Shown here piece by piece: positions 33,823-42,743 of a DNA stretch of 64,000 bases (positions are counted from its first letter, which is position 1; the number at the start of each line of letters is the position of its first letter). Source of the DNA: Chryseobacterium foetidum. Its GTDB lineage: Bacteria > Bacteroidota > Bacteroidia > Flavobacteriales > Weeksellaceae. The DNA is taken from assembly GCF_025457425.1 (NCBI RefSeq), contig NZ_JAMXIA010000001.1, positions 2,294,001 through 2,358,000 on the forward strand. Direction: 5' to 3'. The position numbers and the translations under genes are program-made. The notes below the pieces were generated by a model. The model saw nothing but the letters and a program-made list of their open reading frames with translations. It was not told the origin of the DNA and ran no database searches.

Positions 33823-35058
33823 TTAATATTGCATTTTCCTTAATTTCGGATTTGTGCTTCCCACGAGTACCGCAATGAGCACCGTTAAACTCCCGCCAAT
33901 AACCACAGATCTTACAGCGCCTAAAAGTTTTGCAGCCAGACCGCTTTCAAATTGTCCCATTTCGTTGCTCGACATAATGAATATTGAGTTTACGCTCAAA
34001 ACCCTGCCACGAATGTGATCAGGAGTTTTCAGCTGTACAATGGTTCCCCGGATCACTACCGAAATTCCATCCAGCATTCCACTCATCACTAAGAATAAGA
34101 ATGATAACCAATAGTAATTTGAAAGTCCGAAACCAATAATGCAAATTCCGAACCCTGCTACAGCAACAAGCAAAATTTTACCCTGATTTTTTCTGAGTGG
34201 AACCAACGCCAAGGTTGTTATAATAATCATCGAGCCTATATCTGAAGCTGCGTTTAATAAACCTAAACCGTCTGCTCCGGATTTTAATATATCGGTTGCA
34301 AAAACGGGAATCATGGCTACTGCTCCTCCAAAAAGTACAGCAAACATATCCAGATACAAAGCTCCGAGAATTTCTTTGGTTTTATAAATGTACGAAACGC
34401 CTTCGCGAATGCTTTCCATTACTTTTACACTTCCTTTTTTATGCTCAGAAAACTGTTTGTTGAGCTGCCAGAAAAATACAGATGAAACTGTAATCAGAAT
34501 CACAACCGTTAAAACGGTCCATTTAATTCCGTAAAATTCAATCAAAAATCCGCCGGCAGCGTGACCGCAAACTGATGAAATTAAAAATGTTGCCTGATTA
34601 AGCGTGATCGCATTGGGAAGATTAATTTGTTTTACAATTTTAGGAATCATAGAAGGAACTATCGGTCCGATAAAAGCCCTTGCAATTCCCGTAAAAAAGA
34701 TGACAGCGTAGATAAAATAAGTAATCTGATGACCAGTAAAATGAAGTTCGGAACTGTAGAATGCCGGAATCAACAAAAGCCCAATCAGGAAAACGTAAGC
34801 GTAAGTACAAATCAGTAAAAGTTTCTTTTTCTCGTTGGTATCAATAACGTGCCCGGCGTACAAAGCACAGCTTACCGCAGGAATCACTTCAGAAAGTCCG
34901 ATAAGTCCGATGGAAAAAGGGTCTTTTGTCAGCTGATACACCCACCATCCCAACAATGTAGCGAGCATTCTGAAAGCCAAAACAATAAAAAATCTTCCGG
35001 TAAGAAGATTTCTGAACTCAACATTTTTCAATGTCTGCAGCGGAGAGAGTGAAATCAT
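33823..35058 (-). CDS. MFS transporter, MFS_3 / EntS-like
   Basis: I choose the ATG at 35058 (411 residues); the TTG at 35064 adds two residues only. About twelve membrane helices are visible, with the family pattern GRFFIVLAFRMLATLLGWWVYQLTKDPFSIGLIGLSEV (given here as the region 18-56) and YAGHVIDTNEKKK near 69. This subfamily includes the enterobactin exporter EntS and macrolide exporters. No siderophore genes are nearby, so the substrate is unknown. The -7 box is 3 bases from the ATG and overlaps the terminator hairpin of the upstream gene. Confidence 0.85.
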   Translation of the reverse strand: MISLSPLQTLKNVEFRNLLTGRFFIVLAFRMLATLLGWWVYQLTKDPFSIGLIGLSEVIPAVSCALYAGHVIDTNEKKKLLLICTYAYVFLIGLLLIPAFYSSELHFTGHQITYFIYAVIFFTGIARAFIGPIVPSMIPKIVKQINLPNAITLNQATFLISSVCGHAAGGFLIEFYGIKWTVLTVVILITVSSVFFWQLNKQFSEHKKGSVKVMESIREGVSYIYKTKEILGALYLDMFAVLFGGAVAMIPVFATDILKSGADGLGLLNAASDIGSMIIITTLALVPLRKNQGKILLVAVAGFGICIIGFGLSNYYWLSFLFLVMSGMLDGISVVIRGTIVQLKTPDHIRGRVLSVNSIFIMSSNEMGQFESGLAAKLLGAVRSVVIGGSLTVLIAVLVGSTNPKLRKMQY

Positions 35059-35061
35059 ATA

Positions 35062-35069
35062 CAAAAGTA
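35062..35069 (-). promoter_or_regulatory. -7 box for the MFS gene, 3 bases from ATG
   Basis: TACTTTTG on the minus strand is followed by TAT and the ATG at 35058. It also forms part of the T-tract of the upstream hairpin at 35065-35096, so promoter and terminator share bases. Confidence 0.5.
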
Positions 35070-35096
35070 GCCCTAAAAATTAATTTAGAGCTACTT
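35065..35096 (-). terminator. Terminator-like hairpin after the small lipoprotein gene
   Basis: AAGTAGC / GCTACTT with an inner CTAAA / TTTAG stem; the minus strand continues into ACTTTTGT. Confidence 0.55.
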
Positions 35097-35129
35097 ATCA
35101 TTTATTTTAAATTAAAATTAAATCATTTT

Positions 35130-35492
35130 TTAATCTGCTCTGTTCGAGCTGATCACGATTGCTGCCACTGCTGCTGCGCCAATTACTACGGCACCGCCCG
35201 TTACTCTTGCTATGGAACGGTCTTTCACAGATGCGATAGCACTTTTTGGGATGGTAACTTCTGTACTGTCTTTTTTACCTTTTGTACCTACGATATTATC
35301 ACCAACAATGTTTTTGAAAAGTATTTTTTCTTTTGCTGAACCGTCTTTTTTCTCTACGATGTAGATTTTCCCGGTTTTAAGATTAGAATAATTGTTTTGA
35401 GAAATATCTTCGCTATACTTTGTCGTCGCACATGATGAAATCACGAATAATGATGTAAGAAGGGAAGATTTTATTAGTACAGATGCTCTCAT
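35130..35492 (-). CDS. Small lipoprotein of unknown function
   Basis: This 120-residue protein has the lipobox ISSC with Cys21. The body is a short beta-rich domain (KIYIVEKKDGSAKEKILF) with a hydrophobic alanine-rich C-terminal segment (GGAVVIGAAAVAAIVISS, about 99-116) that could be a membrane anchor or glycine-zipper-like helix. No known family is recognised. A -7 box lies at 35511-35518. Confidence 0.65.
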   Translation of the reverse strand: MRASVLIKSSLLTSLFVISSCATTKYSEDISQNNYSNLKTGKIYIVEKKDGSAKEKILFKNIVGDNIVGTKGKKDSTEVTIPKSAIASVKDRSIARVTGGAVVIGAAAVAAIVISSNRAD

Positions 35493-35510
35493 TTTAATTT
35501 TTTAGTTTTT

Positions 35511-35518
35511 CAAATTTA
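35511..35518 (-). promoter_or_regulatory. -7 box for the small lipoprotein gene
   Basis: TAAATTTG on the minus strand lies 18 bases before the ATG. Confidence 0.5.
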
Positions 35519-35561
35519 TAATTTTTTTCGAATATATCTTTTGGGAATTGAAAAAATGTGA

Positions 35562-37061
35562 TTATAATTTATAAATTTCAAGTAATTCTGCCAGTTTTCT
35601 GTCATTCGCGAGTCTAGGAATTTTATTTTGTCCACCCAGTTTTCCCTGAGATTTGGCATATTCATTAAAAGCACTCTTTTTAAGTTTTGAAATTTTAAGC
35701 TTTTGCAAAATATTTCCGGAAATCAAATCATCATAATAAGTATTTCTGCTTCTGAGCTGACTGTCGAGTTCTTCTTTGAATAATTCTAAATTTTCAGGTT
35801 CTTCTTCGAACTCAATAAACCATTCATGGTAAGGAAGTTCGCTCCCTGCATTCACCTGTGGAGCAAGGTGGAATTCTGTAATTTTCGCAGGGTATTTCAG
35901 AACGGTAGATTTCAACGCTTCTTCTACTTCAAAAGCAATAACGTGTTCACCAAAAGCTGAAGTAAAATGTTTTGTTCTTCCGCTCACCAGAATTCTGTGT
36001 GGGTTTTTATCAATAAACCTGACCACATCGCCGATAGAATAAGCCCAAAGACCTGAATTGGTGGTTAAAATTAAAGCATAATCTTTATTGAGTTCAATAT
36101 CTTTTAAAGTTAATCTCTCGGCATCCGGTTTTCCATATTGTTCCAATGGAATAAATTCGTAGAAAATACCGTGATTGGTCAAAAGTAAAAGTCCGTCTTT
36201 CGTATAATCATCCTGAAAGGCAAAAAATCCTTCCGATGCCGGAAATGTCTGTACAATATCAACTTTTCCTCCCAAAAGAAATTCCATTTTATCTTTGTAT
36301 GGCTCGTAATTTACGCCACCTGTAACAATTAATTGAAGATTTGGGAAAAGCTGCTTGATTTTTTTACCGTGCTTCTCGGTGAGTTTTTCAAAATACATCA
36401 CCAGCCAAGGCGGAATTCCGGAAATCAAAGTCATGTTTTCGTGCTCTGTTTCTTCCACAATTTTGTCGACTTTGGTTTCCCAGTCTTCAATTAAATTGGT
36501 TTCCCAGCTTGGAAGTCTGTTTTTCTGAAGATAATTCGGGATATGATGCGCTACAATCCCTGAAAGGCGTCCTGTTTTAATTCCGAAAACCTCTTCCAGT
36601 TCCGGACTTCCCTGCAGGAATATCATTTTTCCGTTAACGAAATCGGCATTGTTTTTCTTCGCGATGTAATGGAAAAGCGCACTCTGAGCTCCTTTCACCT
36701 GAAAAGGCATCCCTTCTTTAGAGATCGGGATATATTTTGAACCCGAAGTTGTGCCCGAAGTTTTGGCAAAATATTCAGGCGTTTCCGGCCAAAGAATACT
36801 GCGCTGGCCTTTCTTTACTTTTTCAATGTACGGTTTCAGGTCTTCATAATCATTGATGGCTACTTTGTCCTGAAAATCTTTTACCGTTTTGATATCTTCA
36901 AAATTAAAAGTTCTTCCGAATAGTGTTTTTTCAGCAGTTTGAACCAACGACAGCAATAGCTCTTCCTGCAGTTGAGGTGCATTTTTTTTGAAACTTTCAG
37001 TTTGGGCTACATGTTTTTTAGCCCAGACAACAGCGATATTTTTCTTGAGGAAATTTAGCAT
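35562..37061 (-). CDS. GH3 auxin-responsive promoter family protein
   Basis: This 499-residue protein belongs to the GH3 branch of the ANL adenylating superfamily: phosphate loop TSGTTSGSKYIPIS near 105-118, VTGGVNYEPY near 250, and TNSGLWAYSIGDVVRF near 332. Plant GH3 enzymes link amino acids to jasmonate or auxin; the bacterial substrates are unknown, so I predict acyl-adenylate chemistry only. The gene stands alone, and its -7 box lies 4 bases from the ATG. Confidence 0.88.
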   Translation of the reverse strand: MLNFLKKNIAVVWAKKHVAQTESFKKNAPQLQEELLLSLVQTAEKTLFGRTFNFEDIKTVKDFQDKVAINDYEDLKPYIEKVKKGQRSILWPETPEYFAKTSGTTSGSKYIPISKEGMPFQVKGAQSALFHYIAKKNNADFVNGKMIFLQGSPELEEVFGIKTGRLSGIVAHHIPNYLQKNRLPSWETNLIEDWETKVDKIVEETEHENMTLISGIPPWLVMYFEKLTEKHGKKIKQLFPNLQLIVTGGVNYEPYKDKMEFLLGGKVDIVQTFPASEGFFAFQDDYTKDGLLLLTNHGIFYEFIPLEQYGKPDAERLTLKDIELNKDYALILTTNSGLWAYSIGDVVRFIDKNPHRILVSGRTKHFTSAFGEHVIAFEVEEALKSTVLKYPAKITEFHLAPQVNAGSELPYHEWFIEFEEEPENLELFKEELDSQLRSRNTYYDDLISGNILQKLKISKLKKSAFNEYAKSQGKLGGQNKIPRLANDRKLAELLEIYKL

Positions 37062-37065
37062 GGTT

Positions 37066-37073
37066 CAAATTTA
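37066..37073 (-). promoter_or_regulatory. -7 box for the GH3 gene, 4 bases from ATG
   Basis: TAAATTTG on the minus strand is followed by AACC and the ATG at 37061. Confidence 0.65.
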
Positions 37074-37097
37074 TAAATAAAGCCGTTTCATTCCACC

Positions 37098-37122
37098 AAA
37101 AAACCGATGAATGTCATCGGTT
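37098..37122 (-). terminator. Terminator of the Lys-rich small protein gene
   Basis: ACCGATG / CATCGGT stem with a 5-base loop followed by TTTTTT on the minus strand. Confidence 0.75.
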
Positions 37123-37151
37123 AGTCTGTATTTTTCACAAAAAGGAAGTGA

Positions 37152-37397
37152 TTATTTGTTCTGTTTGAATTTTTTGTCAGGCGTTCCGTCCTTTTTCAGT
37201 TTTTGGTTTTCCTTGTATCGTTTGTCGGGAGTTCCGTCTTTTTTAAGCTTTGCAGCAGGTTTTGCGGCTGGTTTGGGTGCAGCAGCTTTTGTTGTCTGTG
37301 CTGTTTTAGGAGCAGTTTTTGTTGCGGGAGCCACTTGCTGTGCCTGAGCAATTCCCAATCCGATGATGAGAAACAGGACCTTAATTAAATTCTTCAT
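37152..37397 (-). CDS. Small exported Lys/Ala-rich protein with two C-terminal repeats
   Basis: This 81-residue protein has a signal peptide (1-19, ending AQAQ), an Ala/Pro/Lys-rich middle (TTKAAAPKPAAKPAAK), and two copies of a unit LKKDGTPDK(R/K)(Y/F)K at about 51-63 and 67-79. The product is strongly basic and probably unstructured. The repeated unit occurs in other Flavobacteriia as a short exported peptide, as far as I recall. The plus-strand frame over this gene is a shadow. Confidence 0.7.
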   Translation of the reverse strand: MKNLIKVLFLIIGLGIAQAQQVAPATKTAPKTAQTTKAAAPKPAAKPAAKLKKDGTPDKRYKENQKLKKDGTPDKKFKQNK

Positions 37398-37482
37398 GTA
37401 TTTTTTTTAAAATTTCAAATCAAATATAAAATAAATATTCATCATAACAAACACAACATCAAAAGTTTAAATCTATTTCATA

Positions 37483-37517
37483 AAAAAACCTGCATCAGTA
37501 TTGAAGCAGGTTTTAAA
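37483..37517 (-). terminator. Terminator of the next small lipoprotein gene
   Basis: AAAACCTGC / GCAGGTTTT stem and T-run on the minus strand. Confidence 0.8.
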
Positions 37518-37535
37518 ATTTTAAATTCTATAAGA

Positions 37536-37928
37536 TTATCTGTTACAGTTGGCGGTCCATGTTTTACCGTCCTTACTGTACGCAATCTTTAAATCATTGT
37601 TGTCGATTCTTACGTAAACCAAAGCGTTTGATCCCACCATTACCAATGAGTTGTCGCCTGTTTTTTGAAATTCAAGTCCGTTCAGGTCAGGAATTCCGTT
37701 GCTGAATGCGAAATTGTATTTAGTTCCGCTCGCAATCTTAGTTACAAATACACTTCCTTCGTTGGTGCTGATATTATTGCCATCTCCATTGTAAGAAACA
37801 CTTCCCTTGTAGGTTCCTGCAAAAAAATCATTATCTGCCGGATCGTCGTCGTCCTTGCAAGAAGATAAACTGATCGCTGTGAACATCACAAGCACTAAGA
37901 CACCGAAAATTTTCATTAAATTTTTCAT
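37536..37928 (-). CDS. Small beta-rich lipoprotein of unknown function
   Basis: This 130-residue protein has the lipobox LSSC with Cys24, followed by an acidic stretch (KDDDDPADND) and a small beta-barrel-like domain (FAGTYKGSVSYNGDG, then SVFVTKIASGTKYNFAF). It resembles small outer-surface lipoproteins with lipocalin-like folds, but no family is recognised. It stands alone with its own terminator. Confidence 0.65.
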   Translation of the reverse strand: MKNLMKIFGVLVLVMFTAISLSSCKDDDDPADNDFFAGTYKGSVSYNGDGNNISTNEGSVFVTKIASGTKYNFAFSNGIPDLNGLEFQKTGDNSLVMVGSNALVYVRIDNNDLKIAYSKDGKTWTANCNR

Positions 37929-38122
37929 AAAACTTAAATAGTTTGGTTAGGCTAAAGTCATTTTCAAACGATGTGCCGAAGCGGTAAGCATTAGGTAGTT
38001 TTTAACGGAAATTTATAATAATTGGGTGAATTTTAGAAATTAATAAGAATAATTGCTCGTGCATTTCTTCAGATTAAATAGAAATATGGTACTTGATTTT
38101 CTCAAAGTTTAGATAATAAAAA

Positions 38123-38719
38123 TTATTTCTCATTTAAATTCAGCCTGACACCAACATTAATGTAAAGCAATTGAGATCTGGAATAATACCTGCTAAGATC
38201 ACTGTCATCAAATTTTATCTGAGAATTGTAAAAATAAATTTTAGGCGAAGCAAAAACTTCAACAATTTTGTTCTTTGGAAATTTGTAAGAAATCTCAGTT
38301 CCTAACAAAAATCCAGCAGCAGTTTCTCTGTAATCATCATCAACATACTGAGATAGGTTACTGAGCCTCATGATTCCGGCTCCAATCTGACCCTGCACGT
38401 TTAATCCGTTTTTAAAAGGGTATTTATAAAGAAAATAGGCGGAGAAATTGGTAAGTTGTGGTTTTTCCAAGTCCCCGTAAACACTTTTGTTCTTCACCTC
38501 AGAAAAAGCCTGGCTTAGTTCCAGACCAAATCCCATGTTTCGCTTGAATACAGTTTGAAACGTCAGTCCGAAGCCGAAAAAGTTTTTTACGCCGTCTTTT
38601 AGATAGTTGTCGCCCATCGGAGTTACACTTACCACATCAATTCCCAAAGATGGCTGTGGTTTTTGACCGAATGACAGAGCAAAACAAAAAACTGTGATTG
38701 ATAGTAGAAATCTTTTCAT
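38123..38719 (-). CDS. Outer membrane beta-barrel protein
   Basis: This 198-residue protein has a signal peptide (1-18) and alternating amphipathic strands such as LGIDVVSVTPMGD, KNFFGFGLTFQTVF, MGFGLELSQAF and LQGQIGAGIMRL. It ends LLYINVGVRLNLNEK, which fits small 8-strand outer membrane barrels (OmpW/OmpA-like group). Its start codon overlaps the stop codon of the preceding lipoprotein by one base, so the two are cotranscribed and probably coupled. Function is unknown. Confidence 0.75.
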   Translation of the reverse strand: MKRFLLSITVFCFALSFGQKPQPSLGIDVVSVTPMGDNYLKDGVKNFFGFGLTFQTVFKRNMGFGLELSQAFSEVKNKSVYGDLEKPQLTNFSAYFLYKYPFKNGLNVQGQIGAGIMRLSNLSQYVDDDYRETAAGFLLGTEISYKFPKNKIVEVFASPKIYFYNSQIKFDDSDLSRYYSRSQLLYINVGVRLNLNEK

Positions 38720-39099
38720 TATTTGATCGTTATGTTTGAGAATTTCACGTGACTAAAATTTTCCGGAAGTACTATAGATAAAGAATCCTGTGCTATCGTA
38801 CAATCTTCTGAATCTGTAGTAAAACTGATTATTTTTTTACCTAAATAGAGATGAACTGTCTCTGCAACATCCGGTGCACCCATTTCGAAAGACCCATCAC
38901 TTTTTGTAATTGCATTTGAGATTGGATAAGAGAACGTTTCCAGTGAAACTGATGCTTTGCTCACGGGCTGATTATTGGAAGTGATTTTCCCTTCCACAAA
39001 AACTCTGGAATTGTTTACGTAATCTGTTTCGCAGGAAATCAATGCCAGTAAAATGAGCATTAAAGGGATAAATTTTAAATTCATAACAAATATTTTCAC
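38719..39099 (-). CDS. Lipoprotein with a carboxypeptidase-regulatory-like fold
   Basis: This 126-residue protein has a lipobox (LISC, Cys23) and a single beta-sandwich: 'VEGKITSNNQPVSKASVSLE' then 'SDGSFEMGAPDVAETVHL', the pattern of carboxypeptidase-regulatory-like domains. It lies one base overlapping with the outer membrane barrel gene downstream. I infer an outer membrane pair of unknown role. Confidence 0.7.
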   Translation of the reverse strand: MKIFVMNLKFIPLMLILLALISCETDYVNNSRVFVEGKITSNNQPVSKASVSLETFSYPISNAITKSDGSFEMGAPDVAETVHLYLGKKIISFTTDSEDCTIAQDSLSIVLPENFSHVKFSNITIK

Positions 39100-39166
39100 G
39101 AATGTAATCTTTACTGCTTAAATCTCAAAACCGGGAAGATGAATTTTTCTTAAATATTAATTTGCG

Positions 39167-39174
39167 TATTTTTG
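39167..39174 (+). promoter_or_regulatory. -7 box for mfd
   Basis: TATTTTTG on the plus strand leaves a leader of about 60 bases before the ATG at 39238. Confidence 0.5.
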
Positions 39175-39237
39175 CATTCAGTAACGATTTCAGGAACAAT
39201 TCTTGAAATCGCTTTTGTCGTTGACACCAATATTATT

Positions 39238-42200
39238 ATGCAGCTAAAAAAAATAAGCGAAACTTTACTTCCTGCTTTTCTCAAGAATGAGTTTGGAAAA
39301 GATATTTTTACCACTTTACAACAGCAAAATCACGTTTCTGTAAAAGGTTTTGCAGGTTCTGCGGTTTCAATATTTACAGCAGAACTTTTTCTCACGCAGA
39401 AAAAAACTGTCTTATATATAATTGATGATAAAGAAGATGCATTGTATGTAAGCACCGAAATGGAAGATCTTTTGGGGAAAGAAAAAGTGCTTTATTTTCC
39501 TGCTACTCACCTCGAGCCTTATCAGGTTGAGAAAACACAGAATGCCAATCTGGTTCTCCGCACCGAGGTTTTAAATAAAATCAATGCCGGGAAATATCCT
39601 AAAATGATTGTTGCCTATGCCGGAGCTTTGTCTGAAAAGGTTTTAAAGAAAGAAGATTTTAAAGCCATTTCACACCATATAAAAGTAGGCGATCAGCTAG
39701 ATTTTGATTTTGTGGATGAATTGCTCAATCATTACCAGTTCAATCAGATCGATTTTGTTTCCGAGCCGGGCGAATTTTCTGTACGTGGTGGGATCGTGGA
39801 TGTTTTTTCTTTTTCCAACGAAAAACCTTACAGAATAACCTTCTTCGGAAATGAAGTGGAAAATATTAAAACTTTTGACATCGAAACACAGCTTTCGGTT
39901 TCAAAGGTTGAAAGTTTTCAACTTGTGTCAAATATGAATTTTTCAGTTTCGGGAACTAAAGTTTCTCTCCTCGAAATTTTGCCTAAAGAATCCCTCATTG
40001 TATCTAAAAATCTTGAATCTTCCAAATCAAAAATCAGAACTTTCTACGAAAAAGCTCTGGAGAAATTTGAAGGTTTAAGTAAAGATATCGCTCACAGGTC
40101 TCCACAGGAATTATTTATTTCAGATGAAGATTTTCTTTTTGAATATAAAAAGTTTAAGACCGTTGATTTTTCCAGCACTGCTGCATCGGGAATCCCGGAT
40201 CAGTCATCCATCGTTTACAGTCAGACTGCACAGCCTTCATTTCACAAAAATTTTGAACTTCTTGTCGAAGATTTGGAAGAGAAAGAAGCAGCAGGATTTG
40301 AAATGTGGATTTCATTCTCCGGCGACAAGCAGAAAGAAAGACTGGAGTCTATTTTTGAAGATTTGGGAAGAGGCGATATCGGGAAGCGCGAAATTAAATT
40401 TAAAAGTTTTAAATCTGAACTTCATGAAGGTTTTGTAGATCCCGACAGTAAAATAATTGTTTATACCGATCATCAGATATTCGACCGATATCAGCGTTAT
40501 AAAGCCAAAAATTCTTTCGCCAAATCTGAACAGCTTACTCTGAAAGATCTGATGTCTCTGAAAGTCGGTGACTACATTGCCCACATCGATCATGGTATCG
40601 GAAAATTTATGGGTCTGGTAAAAGTAAACAATGACGGAAAAGTGCAGGAATGTTTTAAATTAACGTATAAAAACGGAGATCTTCTGTACGTCAGCATTCA
40701 TTCTCTTCATAAAATTTCAAAATACAACGGTCCGGATGGGAAAGAAATAGTTTTAAGTAAACTGGGTTCACCTGCCTGGAAATCATTAAAACAAAAAACA
40801 AAAGCCAAGGTAAAACAGATCGCTTTTGACTTAATAAAATTGTATGCCGAGCGGAAAACAGCCAAAGGATTTTCTTTTGCACCGGATTCTTACCTTCAAA
40901 ACGAACTGGAGGCGAGTTTTATCTATGAAGACACACCTGATCAGGAAAAAGCAACCATCGACGTGAAAAACGACATGGAAGCAGAAACCGTGATGGACCG
41001 TTTAGTGTGTGGTGACGTAGGTTTTGGTAAAACAGAAATTGCAATTCGTGCCGCCTTCAAAGCAGCGACAGACAGTAAACAGGTGGCGATTTTGGTTCCG
41101 ACCACGATTTTGGCGTTTCAGCATTACCGCAGTTTTAAAGAACGTCTGAAAGATTTTCCGGTAAATGTTTCTTATCTGAACAGATTCCGTACGGCTAAGC
41201 AAAAGGCAGAAACCATCGCCGGTCTGAAAGACGGAAAAGTTGATATTGTGATCGGAACACATCAGCTGGCATCAGAAAAAGTAAAATTCAAAGATCTTGG
41301 CCTTTTAATCATTGATGAAGAGCACAAATTTGGAGTGGCAGTTAAAGATAAACTGAAAACTTTAAAGGCAAACATAGATACGCTTACTCTTACAGCGACG
41401 CCAATTCCGCGTACTTTGCAATTTTCTCTGATGGCAGCGCGCGATTTGTCGGTTATTAAAACGCCACCACCAAACCGTCAGCCTGTAGAAACACAGATTG
41501 TAGGTTGGGATGAAGAAATTATCCGTGATGCGGTTTCCTATGAACTTCAACGTGACGGGCAGGTCTATTTTATCAACAACAGAGTTGAAAACCTGAAAGA
41601 TATCGCAGGTTTAATTCAGCGTCTCGTTCCGGATGCAAAAGTGATCACCGGTCACGGCCAGATGGAAGGTAAACAGCTTGAACAGAACGTTCTTGATTTT
41701 ATGGACGGAAAATACGACGTTCTCGTCTCCACAACCATTGTAGAAAGTGGTGTAGATGTTTCTAATGCCAACACCATTTTCATAAATGATGCGCAACGTT
41801 TTGGGATGGCAGATATTCACCAGATGCGGGGAAGAGTGGGACGTAGCAACAGAAAAGCTTTTTGTTACCTCATCACACCGCCATTTGACATGATCACATC
41901 TGACGCTAAAAAAAGGCTTGAAGCAATCGAGCAGTTTTCAGATTTGGGAAGCGGTTTTCAGATTGCAATGAAAGATCTGGAAATCCGTGGAGCCGGAGAT
42001 CTTTTGGGCGGCGAGCAGAGTGGTTTCATCAATGAAATGGGTTTTGAAACGTATCAGAAGATGATGCAGGAAGCTTTGGAAGAGCTGAAAGACGATGATG
42101 AATTCGGAAGTTTATTTGAAAATGAAGAAGACCGTAAGAAATTGTTTAAAACCGTAAAAGAAGTCAACATCGAAACCGATTTAGAACTGATGTTGCCGGA

Positions 42201-42621
42201 TTCCTATGTTTCTAGCACCGAAGAAAGACTGTTGCTCTATCAGAAATTAGCTGATATCGACAATGAAAGTGATTTGGAAAAATTTGAAGCGGAACTGAAA
42301 GACCGTTTTGGCAAATTGCCGGAAGAGGTGGTTAATCTTTTGAAAAGTGTTGCCCTGAAATGGCTCGCTGCAGAAATCGGTTTCGAAAAAATTGTAATGA
42401 AAAACGGAATTTTCTTAGGGTATTTCCCGTCTAATCCTCAGGATAAATTTTATCAGACCGAAAAATTCAGAAATATAATTTCTTATCTTACTCAAAATCC
42501 TGCCCGTGCTCAACTGAAAGAAAAGGCAGGCAAAGAAGGAAATAATCTCATGATGCGGAAGGATAAAGTGAAAAATGTGGATGAGGTGAATATTCTTCTG
42601 AAAGCTATCTTAGGAAATTAA
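39238..42621 (+). CDS. mfd: Transcription-repair coupling factor Mfd
   Basis: I choose the ATG at 39238 (1127 residues), because the upstream in-frame TTG at 39172 lies within the promoter box. Domains in order: UvrB-like N-part, RNA-polymerase-interaction (CarD-like) domain at VGDYIAHIDHGIGKFMGL, helicase domain with GDVGFGKTE (Walker A) and IIDEEH (DEEH), SATTATPIPRTL-type motif, GRVGRS, and a C-terminal TRCF domain. It removes stalled RNA polymerase and recruits UvrA. Length matches the family (E. coli 1148). A terminator follows the stop. Confidence 0.96.
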   Translation: MQLKKISETLLPAFLKNEFGKDIFTTLQQQNHVSVKGFAGSAVSIFTAELFLTQKKTVLYIIDDKEDALYVSTEMEDLLGKEKVLYFPATHLEPYQVEKTQNANLVLRTEVLNKINAGKYPKMIVAYAGALSEKVLKKEDFKAISHHIKVGDQLDFDFVDELLNHYQFNQIDFVSEPGEFSVRGGIVDVFSFSNEKPYRITFFGNEVENIKTFDIETQLSVSKVESFQLVSNMNFSVSGTKVSLLEILPKESLIVSKNLESSKSKIRTFYEKALEKFEGLSKDIAHRSPQELFISDEDFLFEYKKFKTVDFSSTAASGIPDQSSIVYSQTAQPSFHKNFELLVEDLEEKEAAGFEMWISFSGDKQKERLESIFEDLGRGDIGKREIKFKSFKSELHEGFVDPDSKIIVYTDHQIFDRYQRYKAKNSFAKSEQLTLKDLMSLKVGDYIAHIDHGIGKFMGLVKVNNDGKVQECFKLTYKNGDLLYVSIHSLHKISKYNGPDGKEIVLSKLGSPAWKSLKQKTKAKVKQIAFDLIKLYAERKTAKGFSFAPDSYLQNELEASFIYEDTPDQEKATIDVKNDMEAETVMDRLVCGDVGFGKTEIAIRAAFKAATDSKQVAILVPTTILAFQHYRSFKERLKDFPVNVSYLNRFRTAKQKAETIAGLKDGKVDIVIGTHQLASEKVKFKDLGLLIIDEEHKFGVAVKDKLKTLKANIDTLTLTATPIPRTLQFSLMAARDLSVIKTPPPNRQPVETQIVGWDEEIIRDAVSYELQRDGQVYFINNRVENLKDIAGLIQRLVPDAKVITGHGQMEGKQLEQNVLDFMDGKYDVLVSTTIVESGVDVSNANTIFINDAQRFGMADIHQMRGRVGRSNRKAFCYLITPPFDMITSDAKKRLEAIEQFSDLGSGFQIAMKDLEIRGAGDLLGGEQSGFINEMGFETYQKMMQEALEELKDDDEFGSLFENEEDRKKLFKTVKEVNIETDLELMLPDSYVSSTEERLLLYQKLADIDNESDLEKFEAELKDRFGKLPEEVVNLLKSVALKWLAAEIGFEKIVMKNGIFLGYFPSNPQDKFYQTEKFRNIISYLTQNPARAQLKEKAGKEGNNLMMRKDKVKNVDEVNILLKAILGN

Positions 42622-42642
42622 TCTATTGCTCTGCAAATAAAT

Positions 42643-42673
42643 AAAAATCTAAAATTCGTTTTAGATTTTTTTT
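42643..42673 (+). terminator. Terminator of mfd
   Basis: AAAATCTAAAA / TTTTAGATTTT stem followed by a T-run. Confidence 0.8.
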
Positions 42674-42714
42674 GTTAATAGTGTAAAAAAAATCACATCG
42701 TATTGAAAATAAAT

Positions 42715-42722
42715 TATATTTG
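42715..42722 (+). promoter_or_regulatory. -7 box for lipoprotein 1 of the tandem pair
   Basis: TATATTTG, identical to the box of the second lipoprotein gene, 21 bases before the ATG at 42744. Confidence 0.6.
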
Positions 42723-42743
42723 TGTCTGAATAATTAAAAACTT

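Noticed and set aside
33823..35058. Siderophore exporter
   Set aside because: EntS-like fold alone does not show this; there are no siderophore synthesis genes in the window.
37111..37347. Plus-strand frame rich in Phe, Gly and Ala
   Set aside because: It is the antisense shadow of the Ala/Lys-rich exported protein gene, which has a signal peptide, repeats and a terminator.
39172..39237. TTG-started extension of mfd
   Set aside because: It overlaps the promoter box; the ATG at 39238 begins the conserved protein.
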